The notes: generated by a model from the letters alone, not told the origin. DNA of 58,175 nt from Gnetum montanum (GCA_015680685.1 MNCI01006555.1:278488-336662), one strand, 5' to 3'; positions 23,355 through 35,812 are shown, counted from the stretch's first letter. Numbers and translations: made by a program.

Positions 23355-24694
23355 CTAAGGGGCATCTACAGGAGGAAGTGGTGGGTCATCCCCACCCTCA
23401 CTACTAGGGCCATAGATGTCTCCTAGCTCCCAAAATACAACAACATAATAGCCAATTAGCAACCAACAATCAAAACTATAACTTAAACAAAAAATAAAAC
23501 TAAAACATAAAATACATCAAACCTGTGGGGAATCTAGCTTCATAACTTCTAGGGATAAATGCTAAAGATCATTCTCCAAATCTAGTCCTTCATCATGTTG
23601 CCCTAGCCAATATCCCCAAAATCAATGCCTATGAGGATGTTAGTTCTATCCATTGTAGTCCAAGTATACAATCCCCAAGTGATCTTAGCTACAAAAGTCT
23701 CTCCTACAAAAGTGATGATCTAAGGGGTAGGGGATATCTCCACTATGAGAGTGCTCTCAAAGATCTGGTAGGCACTCTTTGCCTAAATTCCCTGAATGAA
23801 CAACTCTCTCTTGCATCATTCAACTGACTCCTATTTCAACCACTTTAAGTAAGCCTCTTGATTAGCCTTATACTATCGTTTGTGATCATTTTATATCTTA
23901 CCCCACTCTAGGACCCATGCATAGTGGCCTTTCCAATCCTTAGCCTTTTGAGAGATGAGATCCATCTACATTCATTGCTCCACCATCTTCCATGAGAGTG
24001 CCACCTTGTTATGGATGGTATGCCAGTAGCAGGCCCACATGATCATGGTTCACAAGTTCTCTAAGTTAGCCACTTGGGCTTTTACAAAGGCCTTGCATTC
24101 CTAGGGTTACCTGATAGTCATAGCTTGCTGATGAGTCTCCTACCTTAAGGCTACAACTTGCTCCTAGAGGGATTTGTTGTACCTCTTCATCTCCCATAAA
24201 TTTTTTGCACATAAAATTACTAGATTAGTAGCAATATGGTAAAAATTTAGGGATACACTTTGTACATTAGAGGGAAGCTTCAACAAGGAGTCAATCTCCA
24301 TGTCTCAGCTATGGTCCCACTCAAAAAATGACACTGCAAATAACACATAACCATAAAAATAGTTCAAAATCTAAGATAGCCATAACGTAAACATAACCTA
24401 TAACATAGGAAAAACAACTAAGGCATAAAAAACAAAGTTCTTACCTATCTTGGATGCAACTTATTACAACTAGTTGATGGTGTCCTTGGCCATCCCACAC
24501 ATGAACTCTATCTAGTCCAAAACCTCTACCCATGGTTTCACCCAAAATGTAGTGGCAAGGGCCTTTATTACTAGCTTAGAAACTACTATAAGCATAACAA
24601 CCATTGAATGGTTAGAATGAAATCCAAATCTAAAATCATAGGATATAATAAGACCCATGTGCATACCTGGCTCCTCCTCTTCCTCCTCTGGAAT
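23355..24694 (-). pseudogene. Antisense gene of Y, exons 5 (end) to 8
   Basis: Continuation, across the X insertion, of the gene starting at 47832. Exon 5 ends at 24667 after a run of Glu (IPEEEEEEP). Intron 24596-24666; exon 6 24445-24595 (reads KPWVEVLD, then MCGMAKDTIN). Intron 24334-24444 (GTAAGA to TTATTTGCAG); exon 7 23523-24333 (FFEWDHS, IATNLVILCAKNLWEMKRYN, AKDWKGHYAWVLEWGKI), a probable coiled coil. Intron 23427-23522; exon 8 ends GPSSEGGDD...PVDAP and a TAG at 23355. Exon order and the intron between exons 6 and 7 match X. About ten stops, mostly TAG. No known domain recognised. Confidence 0.75.
24690..24694 (+). repeat. Target duplication GGAAT, left (element X)
   Basis: GGAAT here and AGAAT at 43936-43940: four of five bases match, the difference being a transition. 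Confidence 0.75.
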
Positions 24695-26541
24695 TGAAAC
24701 ACCATAAAATTTTAGGACCCTCATGCTTTAGCAAGGTCTTGGAATTTAGGCAAGGACTTCCACAAGTGCAGCGTCATGATAGTTCAGTAGGAAAACGTAG
24801 GCACTGAGGTTGGACTATCTAGTCTGGCAAGTTTTCTCTCTCCAAAGTTGACAGGCCTGCTAGACTCTTTGGCTTGCCCAACTGGACAATTGACCCAGCT
24901 AACAATCTACCCAAAAACTATGCTAGGAGTTGTCGAAAGTGTTTGGGATGAGCAAAACAATTTGGCAAGTTTTCTAGTGAAGTCTGCTACGCTATGCAGC
25001 GTAGCAAGCCTTGAAAGATAGCTACTCAAGCATCCAAGTGCGAAGTGACAAAGTGATTACAAAGACAAGTCAAGATTCATTTAACATAAGGTGCTACGTT
25101 ATGCTACACTATGTAGCATAGCACAGCGTAGCAAAGGCAGAGCAGAAAGGCCCATCTTGTTGAGTGATTCCAATAAGAAAACAATACTTTGACAAGATTT
25201 CAACCTTTAAACTCCCTGCCCCACTTAGTCCTCAAGCCTCGAGCAAAGTTTCTTGCCAAGAAATGGCAAATTAAATAAGGAAGCATGATACACTAGCTGC
25301 TACACTATGCTATGCTACATAGCGTAGCATAGCGTAGCAACAATGCAAAAACTACAGAAGTGTTTCAAACATGAGTTTAGCAAGTTCGAAGACTTCTTGA
25401 CACAAAGGATAAAAGTTATTGTTGTTAGCCCGACTAAGCATTAAAAAAATGCTCTTCGACTCCTACACAAATTTTAGTCAAGACCAGTGGCTATGCTATG
25501 CTACGCTACGTAGCTACGACAATGTGTTGAACAACATGAGTAATGCAACACTGGCATGGAAGCATCAAGACATCTTTGGGTAACTCTAGAACTTATTGAT
25601 AACAATCTTCCTCACTCTGGCATCTCCTTGGTGAAATCAGCAATTTTGCTTCATTTTACATACCCTTGGTCAGCTCCCAAAATATTGTTCCTACGCTTGA
25701 TCCTGCTTGTAAGGGTAGGGAAGACGCAGTCCTAGAGCATAAGCTCCATTTCTCTTGTGTTGTTAGCACACTAGATCTCGGCACATGCAGTTTCGGTAGT
25801 ATAGTCACAGCATAACAAGGTCACATCCAGCATTGCACAGACATGTTAGCACCTTGTGGGGTCTAGGACACGTGGCATCCAGACCACCTTTCTCTCCTAC
25901 TCCTTTGCTCGAAGGGTTAGCTTTTTGGTTGGCAAAGTGGGCTTGTTAGCTTCTTGGTTAACTTTTTGGCAAGTAGAGTTAGCTTTTTTGGCATAGTTGG
26001 CTTTTAAGTTGGCTTTCATAGAGCATAGTGGACATTTTCTCAAGCATTATGGTTATCCTTGAGTTCTCTAGTTGGCTCCAAACATCCCTTTGTGAGCCAA
26101 GAAATTTGGCATCTTAGCAAACAGAGCAGCAAGCAGAAGACCTGTGACTATATTTTTCAGTGTAAGCAGTGTATCTCCAGTGTTGCATAACCTGTTGTAC
26201 ACCTTTCGAACAAGGAAAAGGATCAAATCTGCAACCTTTGGGGCAGTGCACTCTCGCACTTAAATCTATTTTGTTATTGGCTTACTATCATCGTTGCTTT
26301 ATATTACTTTCATTATTTTACATTTGTTAATCACTGATTTACTTCATATGTCTTGCTTTTGGAAAAAGTGTTTACGTAAGGTTAAGATACACTAATTAAG
26401 TCCTGGTCTAATCAACCAAACCATTTAGGGTGCCCCACTTCCATTTTTATTCTCCAACACAGCCCTCGCACGGATCCGAGGTCAAACTGTTCACCTGGCA
26501 ACCTCTTGATGTTCCAACCATCGACGTTTTTGATCGCTACA
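24695..26541 (+). mobile_element. 5' LTR of X (TATA box deleted)
   Basis: Starts TGAAACACCATAAAATTTTA and ends GATCGCTACA. Against the 3' LTR it lacks about 26 bp containing the TATA box: the text runs CTCCT-TTGCTCGAAGG at about 25911 where the 3' copy has GGCCCTATAAATACCCC and more in between. This copy probably lacks its own core promoter. Open frames inside (26068-26259) are accidental. Confidence 0.9.
24986..25520. repeat. U3 hairpin cluster GCTACGCT...AGCGTAGC
   Basis: Four inverted repeats in the U3. Copy 1 at 24986-25005 is perfect (8-bp arms GCTACGCT/AGCGTAGC, loop ATGC). The others are near 25093-25132, 25298-25338 and 25487-25520. The 3' LTR has all four in altered form (about 42355-42382, 42468-42500, 42665-42705, 42847-42900). 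The motif also occurs in introns of the X antisense gene. Confidence 0.8.
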
Positions 26542-26562
26542 GTTTTTGGCACTAGAAGGAGG
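26542..26562 (+). promoter_or_regulatory. Primer binding site region of X
   Basis: Directly after the LTR end CTACA comes GTTTTTGGCACTAGAAGGAG. TTTTGGCRC is the usual start of the primer site in Tat and Athila elements. I cannot name the tRNA from this sequence. Confidence 0.55.
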
Positions 26563-26783
26563 ACCTTTTGGTGCCCTTTCTACATCTTACGGGTAGTCCT
26601 ACATGCTCTCTGTACCTTATCACGCACTAGCGTAAATGTGATACCCTTTTGTGGTTGTTTATGCATCATGTGGTGTAGATTGGTTGCAACGATGGTTCTT
26701 TTGGAACCCAGCAGGACAAAAGACTCCGATTGCCTATTCATTTCCATGTTTCCCATTTGCGATTTTTCCTTTTATCACGCAAA
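26563..26783 (+). other. X leader between primer site and gag
   Basis: Untranslated leader. The 93-aa open frame 26506-26787 crosses the LTR end and primer site and is not taken as a gene. Confidence 0.5.
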
Positions 26784-29340
26784 ATGATTCCATCAACAAC
26801 TGTTGTTTCTACCTTGAGCTTTGAGGCTCCTTTCCTGGCTCAAAGCACCATTGGTGTTGAGTGGCCACCTAGCCTAGTGCTAGCGCCATGCTAGTCCCTC
26901 AGGATCTGACATCTGTTGCTCAAGTTCTTGGCATAAGATGCAGAGCGTTACGACTTCCTCTGTGCAAAGATCTAGGCAAATCTGCCCCTAGATCACCAAG
27001 AACTCAAGGACAAATGCAACTTCGAGTTCCTTCATCAAAATGGGAGGGAAATTATCCCTACCCCTAACATTACCATTCTCCTAGCAGAAACGTATCAATG
27101 GATCTTAGATCAACTAATGCAGGTCAGTAAGCCTAGGGAGTGGGACACAACATCCCATTATGATGAAGCATTCTAGGATGGACAGGAAGACCTGGAATCA
27201 CAATCCGAGGGTGGTGTCCAGACTTACCCTACGACCATTCTTCCCACCATGGTCTTCAGGTCAAACCTGCTTTTTGCATCAGCCTCTTTTACAACTCCAC
27301 CTCAATCAACATTCTCATCAACCATGGGCAGCCATCCTGCACCCTTAGCATATCAACATGCTCCTCCCTCAATTTCATTCCTAGGTACTAACCCTCCTCA
27401 TTCTGTCCCATCTTCATATCAAATGTCAGTCACACCTACGTTGCCCTATGTGCACACCATGTCTACCTCACAGTTGCATGGGGTCTACGCTCCTATTCCA
27501 TCATCTACGCCTATTCCACCATCAGTAGCAGGCCCTGCCCCAACGGTGTGGTGGACCTTAGCCATTTCGCTTTCTGTTTTGCAGCCCCATCAAATGTTGC
27601 ATTACCCTTACCACCAAGCACACCAAGTCCCATAGGTGTCACAACCAAGTGCGGGACTGTGGCCCATCCCATCGGGAATGCAAATGACTAACCCTACTGC
27701 ACCACCAGCGACCGCCACTCCAACAGCACCACCCACTAGGTGGTGGACCTTGCAAGTAATACCTTTCAAGGGGACAGCCCCAACAGCACCCCCTATGAGC
27801 TAGGCCATTGCCCCTACTACGCCACCAATGATGGTTGCCCCTGCAACCTTACAACCATCTGCATTGTCCCTGGGTCTGGATCAGGCGTTCCAACTTATCC
27901 AGACCCTCACTAAAGAGATCAAGCATCTCAAAGCCACCGATTTTGACATAGTGCAAGTCATGGATTTCTACCATGATGATCCCATCAGTTTGATTGTTCC
28001 CATGCTCACGTTACCCCATGGAATGCCACTTCCCCATCTCACAAAATACAATGGGGAGGATGATCCTAACGTGCATTTGGTCATGTTTAGATCAAAATCT
28101 TTATTTTTGCAACAATGGCCACATACCATTATTCATGTCTTTGCTATGTCTTTGACAAGAAAAGCTCTAGACTAGTAGCAGGCACTCCCACATGCCTCCA
28201 TCTCAACACTAGAGGAGCTCCTAACCTAGTTCATGACTCACTTCAAGTATCACTTCAAACCCAAAGTCACATTGGATTAGTTGATGGGTGTTACAAAAGA
28301 CTAGCTGGAGTCGGTACAAAATTTTATACAGTGGTGGAGCGCTACCTTGAATGAGATCTGTGAGCCTATCACGCAGGCCCATTTGCTAGCCATCTTTAAA
28401 GGGGCGATAAATGATTTCATCAAATCCAAGCTGTATTACCTAGCCCCACACTCTCTTAGTCAAGATTTCACCCAAACAAAGAGCATCCAAGATGTGGCAA
28501 TGGTCAGCAAGGACCTAGCCTATGTCGCATACAAGAATGCATATACCAAAAAAGAAAAAGACAAGGGCAAAGCTACAATGGCCACGGTGGCCACTGTGGC
28601 AAATGAGGTAAAGCCCAACAACAACAATAACAAGAATGTAGCCACAATGGCAACTAACCCCATGCCTAGCTCAAGTAACGCTACCCAACCCTCCACGTCG
28701 GCACCAATGGCATCAACCCAGCCTAAACACAACTTCAAGCGTAAATATCGCTCCAAGTACACCCCATTGCCCATCAAGCCTTCAAAACTTCTGAAGCAAT
28801 TTTTGTGGGCTACGTACATCCAACATAAGTTGATGTCTGAGGAGGCAACCAAATGGCATTAATGGTACTATGAGCTCCTTAGGAACCCCTCCTTGGCTAT
28901 GCCCAATGACCCGCTAGTTCCTAAGAACTTCAGGCTGGAGCAGTTCTATGACTACCATCAACTCTATGTTCATGACACGAATTATTGTTTAGCATTCAAA
29001 GATGACATCTAATGGATGATTGATCAGGGGAAGTTGGTTCTAGATGAAAACAACCCCATCCATCCTGAAAATCAATCCATGCATGTTTACAAGGACCCCC
29101 TCAACACTAACGACGTGGGGTACATTATCAACATGATTGGCATAGACAGTAATCCAGAACCGCCATAGCAGCCGTTTGTGGTTCGTGCACCTCAACATGG
29201 TGTAGCAACACCAACAATGGCAAAAAATGCTACAATAGCCATTTTTTCTCAAGATTCCTCCTCAGACATCTGCCCCTACATCCTTCATATTCAAAACTAC
29301 ATCACCGCTCACACTAATGCCACAAACACCATTTGTAATT
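26784..29340 (+). pseudogene. X gag remnant
   Basis: One frame is used from the ATG at 26784 (MIPSTTVVSTLSFEAPF) to about 29340. The order is an N-terminal region (EIIPTPNITILLAETYQ), a long Pro/Ser/Thr/Ala-rich part (about 27240-27880), and a capsid-like domain (PLPHLTKYNGEDDPNVHLVM, TLEELLT, FIQWWSATLNEICEPITQAH, FIKSKLYYLAPHSLSQDF). An Asn/Ala/Thr linker (28560-28720) follows, then the zinc finger block FYDYHQLYVHDTNYCLAFKDD (first Cys and the Gly lost) and MIDQGKLVLDENNPIHPE. Stops at about 26890-26970, 27170, 27634, 28174, 28861 and 29010, mainly TAG. Capsid of the virus-like particle in intact relatives. Confidence 0.8.
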
Positions 29341-30569
29341 AGGGGGTCAAAACACTCAACTGCCCCCATAACATATAGCCAACACAAGACTGCATCATAG
29401 CCTTTCCGTTCAAAGAAATGGGAAGAGCGTCTAATGAACGAAACTGCCAAGAAGCGTACTGCCCCAAGTCCCTCCAAGCCTACCCCCTCATCCTCCATGT
29501 CTACACCCCCCTCATCATCAATAGTTAATGCCATTACACCCACATGATCATCACCATTCCATCCAAAAAGGTCTAGCCCCAAACCTGAAATCACTCCTCC
29601 TTAAGAAATTCGTCTTCTAGGACAAATGGAGGAGGAAAAGGGTGACAAACAACCAAAAAGTGGACAAAACCTTTTAAACACTCTTACTCAGATCAAACAG
29701 CCTCTGAAACAAAAGAATACAACCTTGAGCCTGTATGATCTAGTAATGACCTCTACTACACACCGAGAGGCCTTGGTTCACATGTTAACGTCTATATTGG
29801 TTGATGAAAACATGCTGGCAAAGGAGAAAGTAATCCATGCGATCATGCTTCCTTCTACGCTTGAAGAACCGTGGCCATCACAGTTGACATTCCATTATGA
29901 GTCCATTAAGGATGACCCTAAAAAGGGTCAAGTGATAACAACACCCCTGTTCATCACAATTCAGGTTGATCAACACAAGATCCAAAGAGTACACATTGAT
30001 GACAAGGCTGCTACAAATGTCATCCTGTTCCCCATAGTGGAAGAGCTGGATTTGGTGGATTAAATCAAACCCACGACAACTTCATGTCTAAAATCATTCA
30101 ATAGAATGTGGGTGGTGGTAAAAGGGACTGTCCATGTTAACTTTGTGGCAGGGAACTAGTTCCCCACAAGTGCAATGTTCATCATGGTGGAAGCAAAGCC
30201 TGGTTTAACCTGATCTTAGGGAGGTTGTGGTTAGCCCAACTCAGGGCCATCTCTTCATACATACATCAAGAAATCCACCTACCTTACACGGGCAGGGAGG
30301 TGGTGATCCATGGTGATGAAGTGGCAACCCAGGCGATAAACAATGTTGACATGGAAAAAGGTTCCGAAGTAGTAACCTTTGAGAATGAAATACCTATTCC
30401 CACTAAGGTTACTTGTTTGGCAAATGAGCTAGCCCAAAATGCCGCCTCGGAAAACGAAACTATGTGGGCCAAATTATCTTTTCAAGTAGTAGAAAATGAC
30501 ATAGAAGAATACCATAACAGAGCCCCTCAACCTTACTCATCACCGAGCCCACGATGGGTTAGACACTAG
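29341..30569 (+). pseudogene. X protease remnant
   Basis: Linker RSKKWEERLMNETAKKR and a Pro/Ser-rich segment, then TLSLYDLVMTSTTHREALVH (in the open frame 29626-30063). The active site reads VHIDDKAATNVIL, where Tat proteases normally have Asp-Gly-Gly, so it is damaged here. VVVKGTVHVNFVAGN and AMFIMVEAKPG follow. At about 30205 a one-base loss relative to Y (GGGTTTAACCT) shifts the frame, and the C-terminus continues in 30225-30569 (LWLAQLRAI, IHQEIHLPYTGREVVIHGDE). Ends at TAG 30567. Confidence 0.8.
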
Positions 30570-31178
30570 CTACGAGAATGATCGTTACCTACGTAGTGTA
30601 ACTACTCCACTACTTCCAACATGATTAACACTCATTATACATTTATTCCTTGTTTGCTTCATATTCATTTGTTTACGCTAAGACTCTGACTCATTTTTTC
30701 ATTCTTCAAACTGATCTCATCATGTCCGCTGTTTGCATCATACCACGGCCCGCTAAGGCCTAAAACTGGAAAAATAAATTTCCCTATTAACATCCAATGG
30801 CCTGAAATGGCCTAAAACTACCAACGGCCTAAAATGGCCTAAAACGACTGGTGGCCCGAAATGGCCTAAAACTAGTGACGGCCCGAAATGGCCTAAAACT
30901 ACCAATGGCCCGAAATGGCCTAAAACTAGTGAAGACCCAAAATGGCATTAAACTATTTTTACAGCCCAAAATGGCCTAAAACTAAAATGAGATGCTCCTA
31001 AGGAGTTTAATTGATAAAAATAAAAGATAAAGAATAACATAAAAATAAATACAACACATAAGCCAAAATGAAATAAATCTCTTCATATTCCATTTTTTTT
31101 CTTTTTCATTCAAAAAATTAATTAATAATGTTTGCAACATTCTTTGTGAGAAATCAAATAAAATTCTCAGCTGCTATG
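30570..31178. other. X spacer between protease and antisense gene end
   Basis: Contains border array 1 (30743-30990) and an AT-rich run (31000-31140) that may include the 3' untranslated region of the antisense gene. No coding reading. Confidence 0.5.
30743..30990 (+). repeat. X border array 1: GGCCCGAAATGGCCTAAAAC units
   Basis: About nine units of 25-35 bp with the form GGCCYGAAATGGCCTAAAACTASTGA (shown as consensus parts GGCCYGAAATGGCC and TAAAACTASTGA). The two GGCC arms can pair around a 6-base loop. It lies directly after the protease. Confidence 0.85.
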
Positions 31179-34100
31179 CTATGACCCTTCGCCTGCTCCA
31201 TCGTCCCCTGCTTCATTAGGCCCTGTGTTTTCATCTAGATTCTGTACCACAAAAAAATGAAATAGTTAGCTAAAGTCACAATAAAGACTCAAATAAAATA
31301 AATGACCACAATGCCAAGAAATGACTGACCCGAGACAACCCTACGTTTATTTCGGGGGGTATCCAATCTATGCCTACTGGGAGGCATTGCAAGATCTCCT
31401 CTTCCGTAATATCGGCCCAATTCCTATCTCCCAGGTTAGCACTTACCTCAACTTTCTCCTTTTCTATGGATGTCCATCTTGGTGGTCCTAGAGAAAAGGT
31501 GGTAGTGGTGGTCTCACCTGTGGGAAAGGTCATTCCCTTTCGAGCGATTCAGTCACTGTAACCTATTGCATGAACTTGTTGTAAGCCCTAGAAGTGCCAA
31601 TAATGTCGAGGAATACCTCGCAAGTATGTAACTTGATAGAGGCATCCAGGTATTATTTATGGTAGGTGGAACATTCTAGCTTATACATATGTTTATGGTT
31701 TTTCTATGCTTGCCCCCACTCGTAAACCTTTGCACTGTAGTCCTTCCAATCTTCGTTTTTCTAGGCTAATAGGTCCATTTTCATGCGTTGTTCTATTATT
31801 TCAAGAGTGGCCTCATTGTTGCATCGCATGATCATCCAATACCTTACGTAATCAATGAAGGCCATGCGCCAACTACTGTCATTGGTGTCTCGAGCCAATA
31901 GGAATTCGTTCTTGAAATGGAGATCTCCCACTTCGGTGGTTAGGTTGGCCTTCTCCTTTTCAATACTTTGTACGTGTTTCTAGAGGTCTTCATTCACATG
32001 CCTACATTCCCATAAGGAGTGTGCCAAGTACACCACACATTGGCTTGCTTCGTCATATATGCGACGAGGTACCTTGGTCACCTCCGGTGGGAATTCAAGC
32101 ACAGTGTCAACCTCAACCGCTCGCTTAGGGTCCCACTAGAGACGAGAAGCTACCAACCTCACATAGAAAGGCATTAGTCATAGTAGTGTAGTGAAGTGAC
32201 GATAATTTAGAGAGTCTAGCGTAGCAGTTTTCACTTACCCACTTTTGGATTGATCTGCCTCAGGTGATCGATCATGTCATCGACCACCCCCTCCATGAAA
32301 GTAAATTTGTTGAGGGTCTTGGTCCATGGTCACAGGCAGATCGAGGATGGGTCAAATGTGTCAACAGTGGTATCAACTACATGGTAAAACATGTTAACCA
32401 TAGTGGAGAGGAACCATAATAGAGCTGATGAACAACGTAAATGATAGTGAAAAGCTCCTACCCAACAAATCCTCAGGGGTGATAGCAGGGGGGTCGCCCA
32501 TCGGCACACTATCAAATATGCGCTCAAACTCACCAACATCAAAGTGGAGCCCCTCTCCTTCTAGCTGACCCAATAGCATAGCAACCTCTTCCTTGTCAGT
32601 AGGGACCTCCTCCTCATTGGCAGGGGCCTCCTCTTCATCAGCAGGGGCCTCTTCCTCACTTGCTAAGGCCCCTTCTCCTATAGTAGGGGCCCTTTCCTCT
32701 GTGGCTGGAGCCCCTTCATTTTTGCCGATCGTCCCTATTGTAGGGGCCACCAACTCTTCTTCCCCTTCTTCTTCATCTTCCTCTGCTAATAAAGCATAGT
32801 TGCAATAGAAAAGTTATACCAACTTGAAGCAGATGCTACACTGTGCAATGCTACCTAGCGTAACACAACGTAGCGAACATTAAACAAAAAGCAAAACAAA
32901 AACAAAAAAACAAAAACTTACCAATCGCAGGTTGCACTTTGCAAATTTTGAGCAGCAGCTTCTTCCCTCTTCTCTCATCTCTGCAGGAAGGTTCCTCAGC
33001 CAAAAGAGACCTCTTGCGTTGTAGCTTGGTTGTCATGATCTCTGTAATGAGGCATTTCCCCCTTGTCACACTGCCAGTGGTAGTGGGGGCTACCTCTCCC
33101 AAGCTTTCCTAGGCACGAAAGTTGGGTGTGACCCAATCCCTGGTCGTCATCGAAAATGACTCCCCAATAGCTTCTGGGGATCCTGAGATTGGATGGTATG
33201 GAAGACTTGGCAAATCCACATTTTGGAAATTTGGTTACGATCTTGTAGTACCCAAACCCCATTCTCGCGAACTACCAAGAATTCTGCAAAACTCCAAAGT
33301 AGACTATGAAAAAGGCATGATGTATGTTGAAATAGGACTCAAGCTTCCAGCAAAACTTGACTATTTTGGCCTGCATGCCTTTCCAAAGGTGTTTTGCCCA
33401 ATTGTAACAGGTCCCCTCTTCCATGACATCCCTCATTATCCAAACTTGCTTAATTCCAATGATTTTTCCTTGGGAGAGCAACTTGGGGAAGGCACAGGCA
33501 TGGAAGACAGGGTAAACCATTTTGGCCGCCCATAGCCTGACCTTCTCCACGTAGATTCCCTTTTGGTCCTTTACTACCCCTAGCCACTCCTTGATGTCCC
33601 CCTAATGGCTTGCATCTTTCTTATATTTTTCTCCTATGGGGAGACCATCAAAAGGGATGCTGAAAAGATCCATGAACAATTGGTCATTGATGTTAAACAC
33701 CACTCACACACTGTAAACATGTGTGCAGAAGCGATCTTCTTTCTTGGAGAAGGAGTCGACTAGGCAAAGCATTTCAGCAGGCGGGACGTTCGGGTTAACG
33801 GCCAAAAATAAATCCATGAGCCTGGCCTCCTGAAGGTTGTGGACAAGCGTGGCAAGGGACCCATTGCAGAGCCAACACTGGGTCTCCTCCACCTCCCCAT
33901 ACTTAAAAAAGAGGTTGGTCTCATTACACCCAAAGGCAATCACAGTCAACTGTTGGGATTTCTTTACCACTGAAATGGTTTGCAAAGTAAAAGAAAAAAG
34001 TTAGCAAAAGATGATGACTTGGACATGTAATAGTGAATTCACAGTTTAGCATATCAGGTTTAAATGATGTGGGAAATGGTGGGAGATCCACCAACACGTC

Positions 34101-35812
34101 TTCAATGGTGAGCGGCCTGAGGGATGCCCATTCCCTATCCAACCAACTAGCCTCTTTACACTTCCCATAAAATTAAGAATACCTAGTTGGATAGATTCTG
34201 AACTCATCCCCAAATTGGCCTATTACACTGGTGTGCACATTCCCAGTAGAGGAAAACTCTCGCAAGGCCATCTGTGCCAATCCCAAAGCGTCTATGTCAT
34301 TATGGAGACCACTCTTGTCAATAAAAAACCTGGAAACACATAGAAAATATGTATATTTACACTGTTAATACCTATGTTTAGCATAGTATGGATTACACAA
34401 CATAACAAAATACCTTTATAAAACTCACCCGCTGGCATAATGAATGATTCCAGGTGGGTTTTGAAAGTAGGTGACCATGTGATGGGCAATGAACAACGTG
34501 TTGTATAAGTGATAGAACTTCTACTTAGGCATCTCCCAAATCCAACTTAAGTGTCTCAAGCTTTTTGGATGCTGGTTGGAACCTTCTACCTGCTTGCCCC
34601 TGATTGACCCATTAGTCAAAAATTTCAAAATTCCCCAGTTTGCCCCAGGCAACAGGGTTTCTATGATTGCAGCTGCAATCTCTGCTGATAAGTGTGACCA
34701 AACAATCACACTAAAATGGCAGAGTAGGAACTATAGGAAGTCCTGTGCACCCTCCCAGAACTAGACCTCCTACTGCTCCACACGTGCATGGGGAGGAGGG
34801 ACATTGGCCATCAGTTCACTAAGGCAGCACAGGACTCCCATAATCTCCAAGATAATCAAGATGGGCTTCAACATGACCTTGCATAATGAAGCATCAAACA
34901 TTAGCATTGTGTAAGAGTGAATTTTACGCATAGTATAGCATAACCCCCTGATTGCATATAGCGTAGCATGATGTTTCCATTGCATGTAGCATAGCATGAT
35001 CTTGTAGTCACAAAATTCTCTAAAAAAAACACAAAAAAACAACAACAAAACAAGCCTCATAGCGTAGCATAGTCATCAAACATCACACAATGCAACAATA
35101 CTTAGATGACACGTAACGTGGAAAATGAACAGGAACAGACAGACATGGAACAATACAATAATGTAATCAACACATTACTATGACAAGCGTGGCAAACTTA
35201 ACAGAAGTAAACCCAGCAATGTAGCGATGTCACAAATTCAACAACATAGCAATGCGGCCAATCAAAAGACCTTACGACATACCAACATAGAGCAATAAAT
35301 ACATTACAAAATTCAAAAAGGAAAAAATTCACTATGCTACAGCTGTCCCAACCATACTTCTGCAGTACAAAATAACTCACACTACACTACATTAAACACA
35401 TGTCACGCTATCAAATCTCATAGATGGCCAAACCCCCTAAGGATGGTATGCTACGCTAACCTTGTGCTAAGTTGTCTCGAATCACCCAAACCCCCGTGCC
35501 AAGGCAGTCGCAATAATGGCGGTCGAGGCGATGTCACATGTAGCTATAGCATAACATTCGTACAGCCACTGTGGCGAACCAGCAACAGCAACGACATGGC
35601 CAAAATGGTGGCCAAAACAATGGCAAAAGACATGGATTTCATTACAATAATGATTACTATAGCCTAAAAAACAAGGACGGCATAGCAACTTACCGAGTAG
35701 ACGAAGTCTCCTCCTGCACTTTAATGTGTTCTTGGGACAAACATCCCAAAGTGTCCTTGACTTCGTCCACCATAGCGAGCCCTCGATGCTTGTGTTCCCC
35801 TTTATGTGTCAT
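31179..35812 (-). pseudogene. Antisense 8-exon gene of X
   Basis: Protein of unknown function, about 1,070 codons before decay. Exons: 1 35694-35812 (ATG; MTHKGEHKHRGLAMVDEVKD); 2 34439-34877 (SHLSAEIAAAIIETLLPGAN; HHMVTYFQNPPGIIHYASG); 3 ~34056-34329 (FFIDKSGLHNDIDALGLAQM; TIEDVLVDLPPFP); 4 32922-33969 (LMDLFLAVNPNVPPAEML; YPVFHACAFPKLLSQGKIIG); 5 32462-32785 (about ten acidic EEEAPADEE repeats); 6 32239-32376 (MEGVVDDMIDHLRQINPK); 7 31330-32149 (coiled coil; EDWKDYSAKVYEWGQA); 8 31179-31241 (ends GDDGAGEGS). Introns of 85-136 bp start GTGAGT, GTAAGT, GTAGGA or GTCAGT and end CAG or TAG; intron 1 is 816 bp. The exon 2-3 join keeps the frame. Damage: a one-base loss at the exon 2 start, a mutated exon 3 donor and several TAG stops. 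Minus-strand open frames 31276-31533, 32394-32753 and 33272-33550 are pieces of it. No signal peptide or known fold recognised. Confidence 0.8.

Noticed and set aside
28520-28852. 110-aa minus-strand ORF with hydrophobic runs
   Set aside because: Complement of the Ala/Thr/Asn-rich linker in X gag.
32593-32799. Ser/Ala-rich plus-strand ORF
   Set aside because: Complement of the acidic repeat exon of the antisense gene, whose minus reading is supported by splice sites and by Y.
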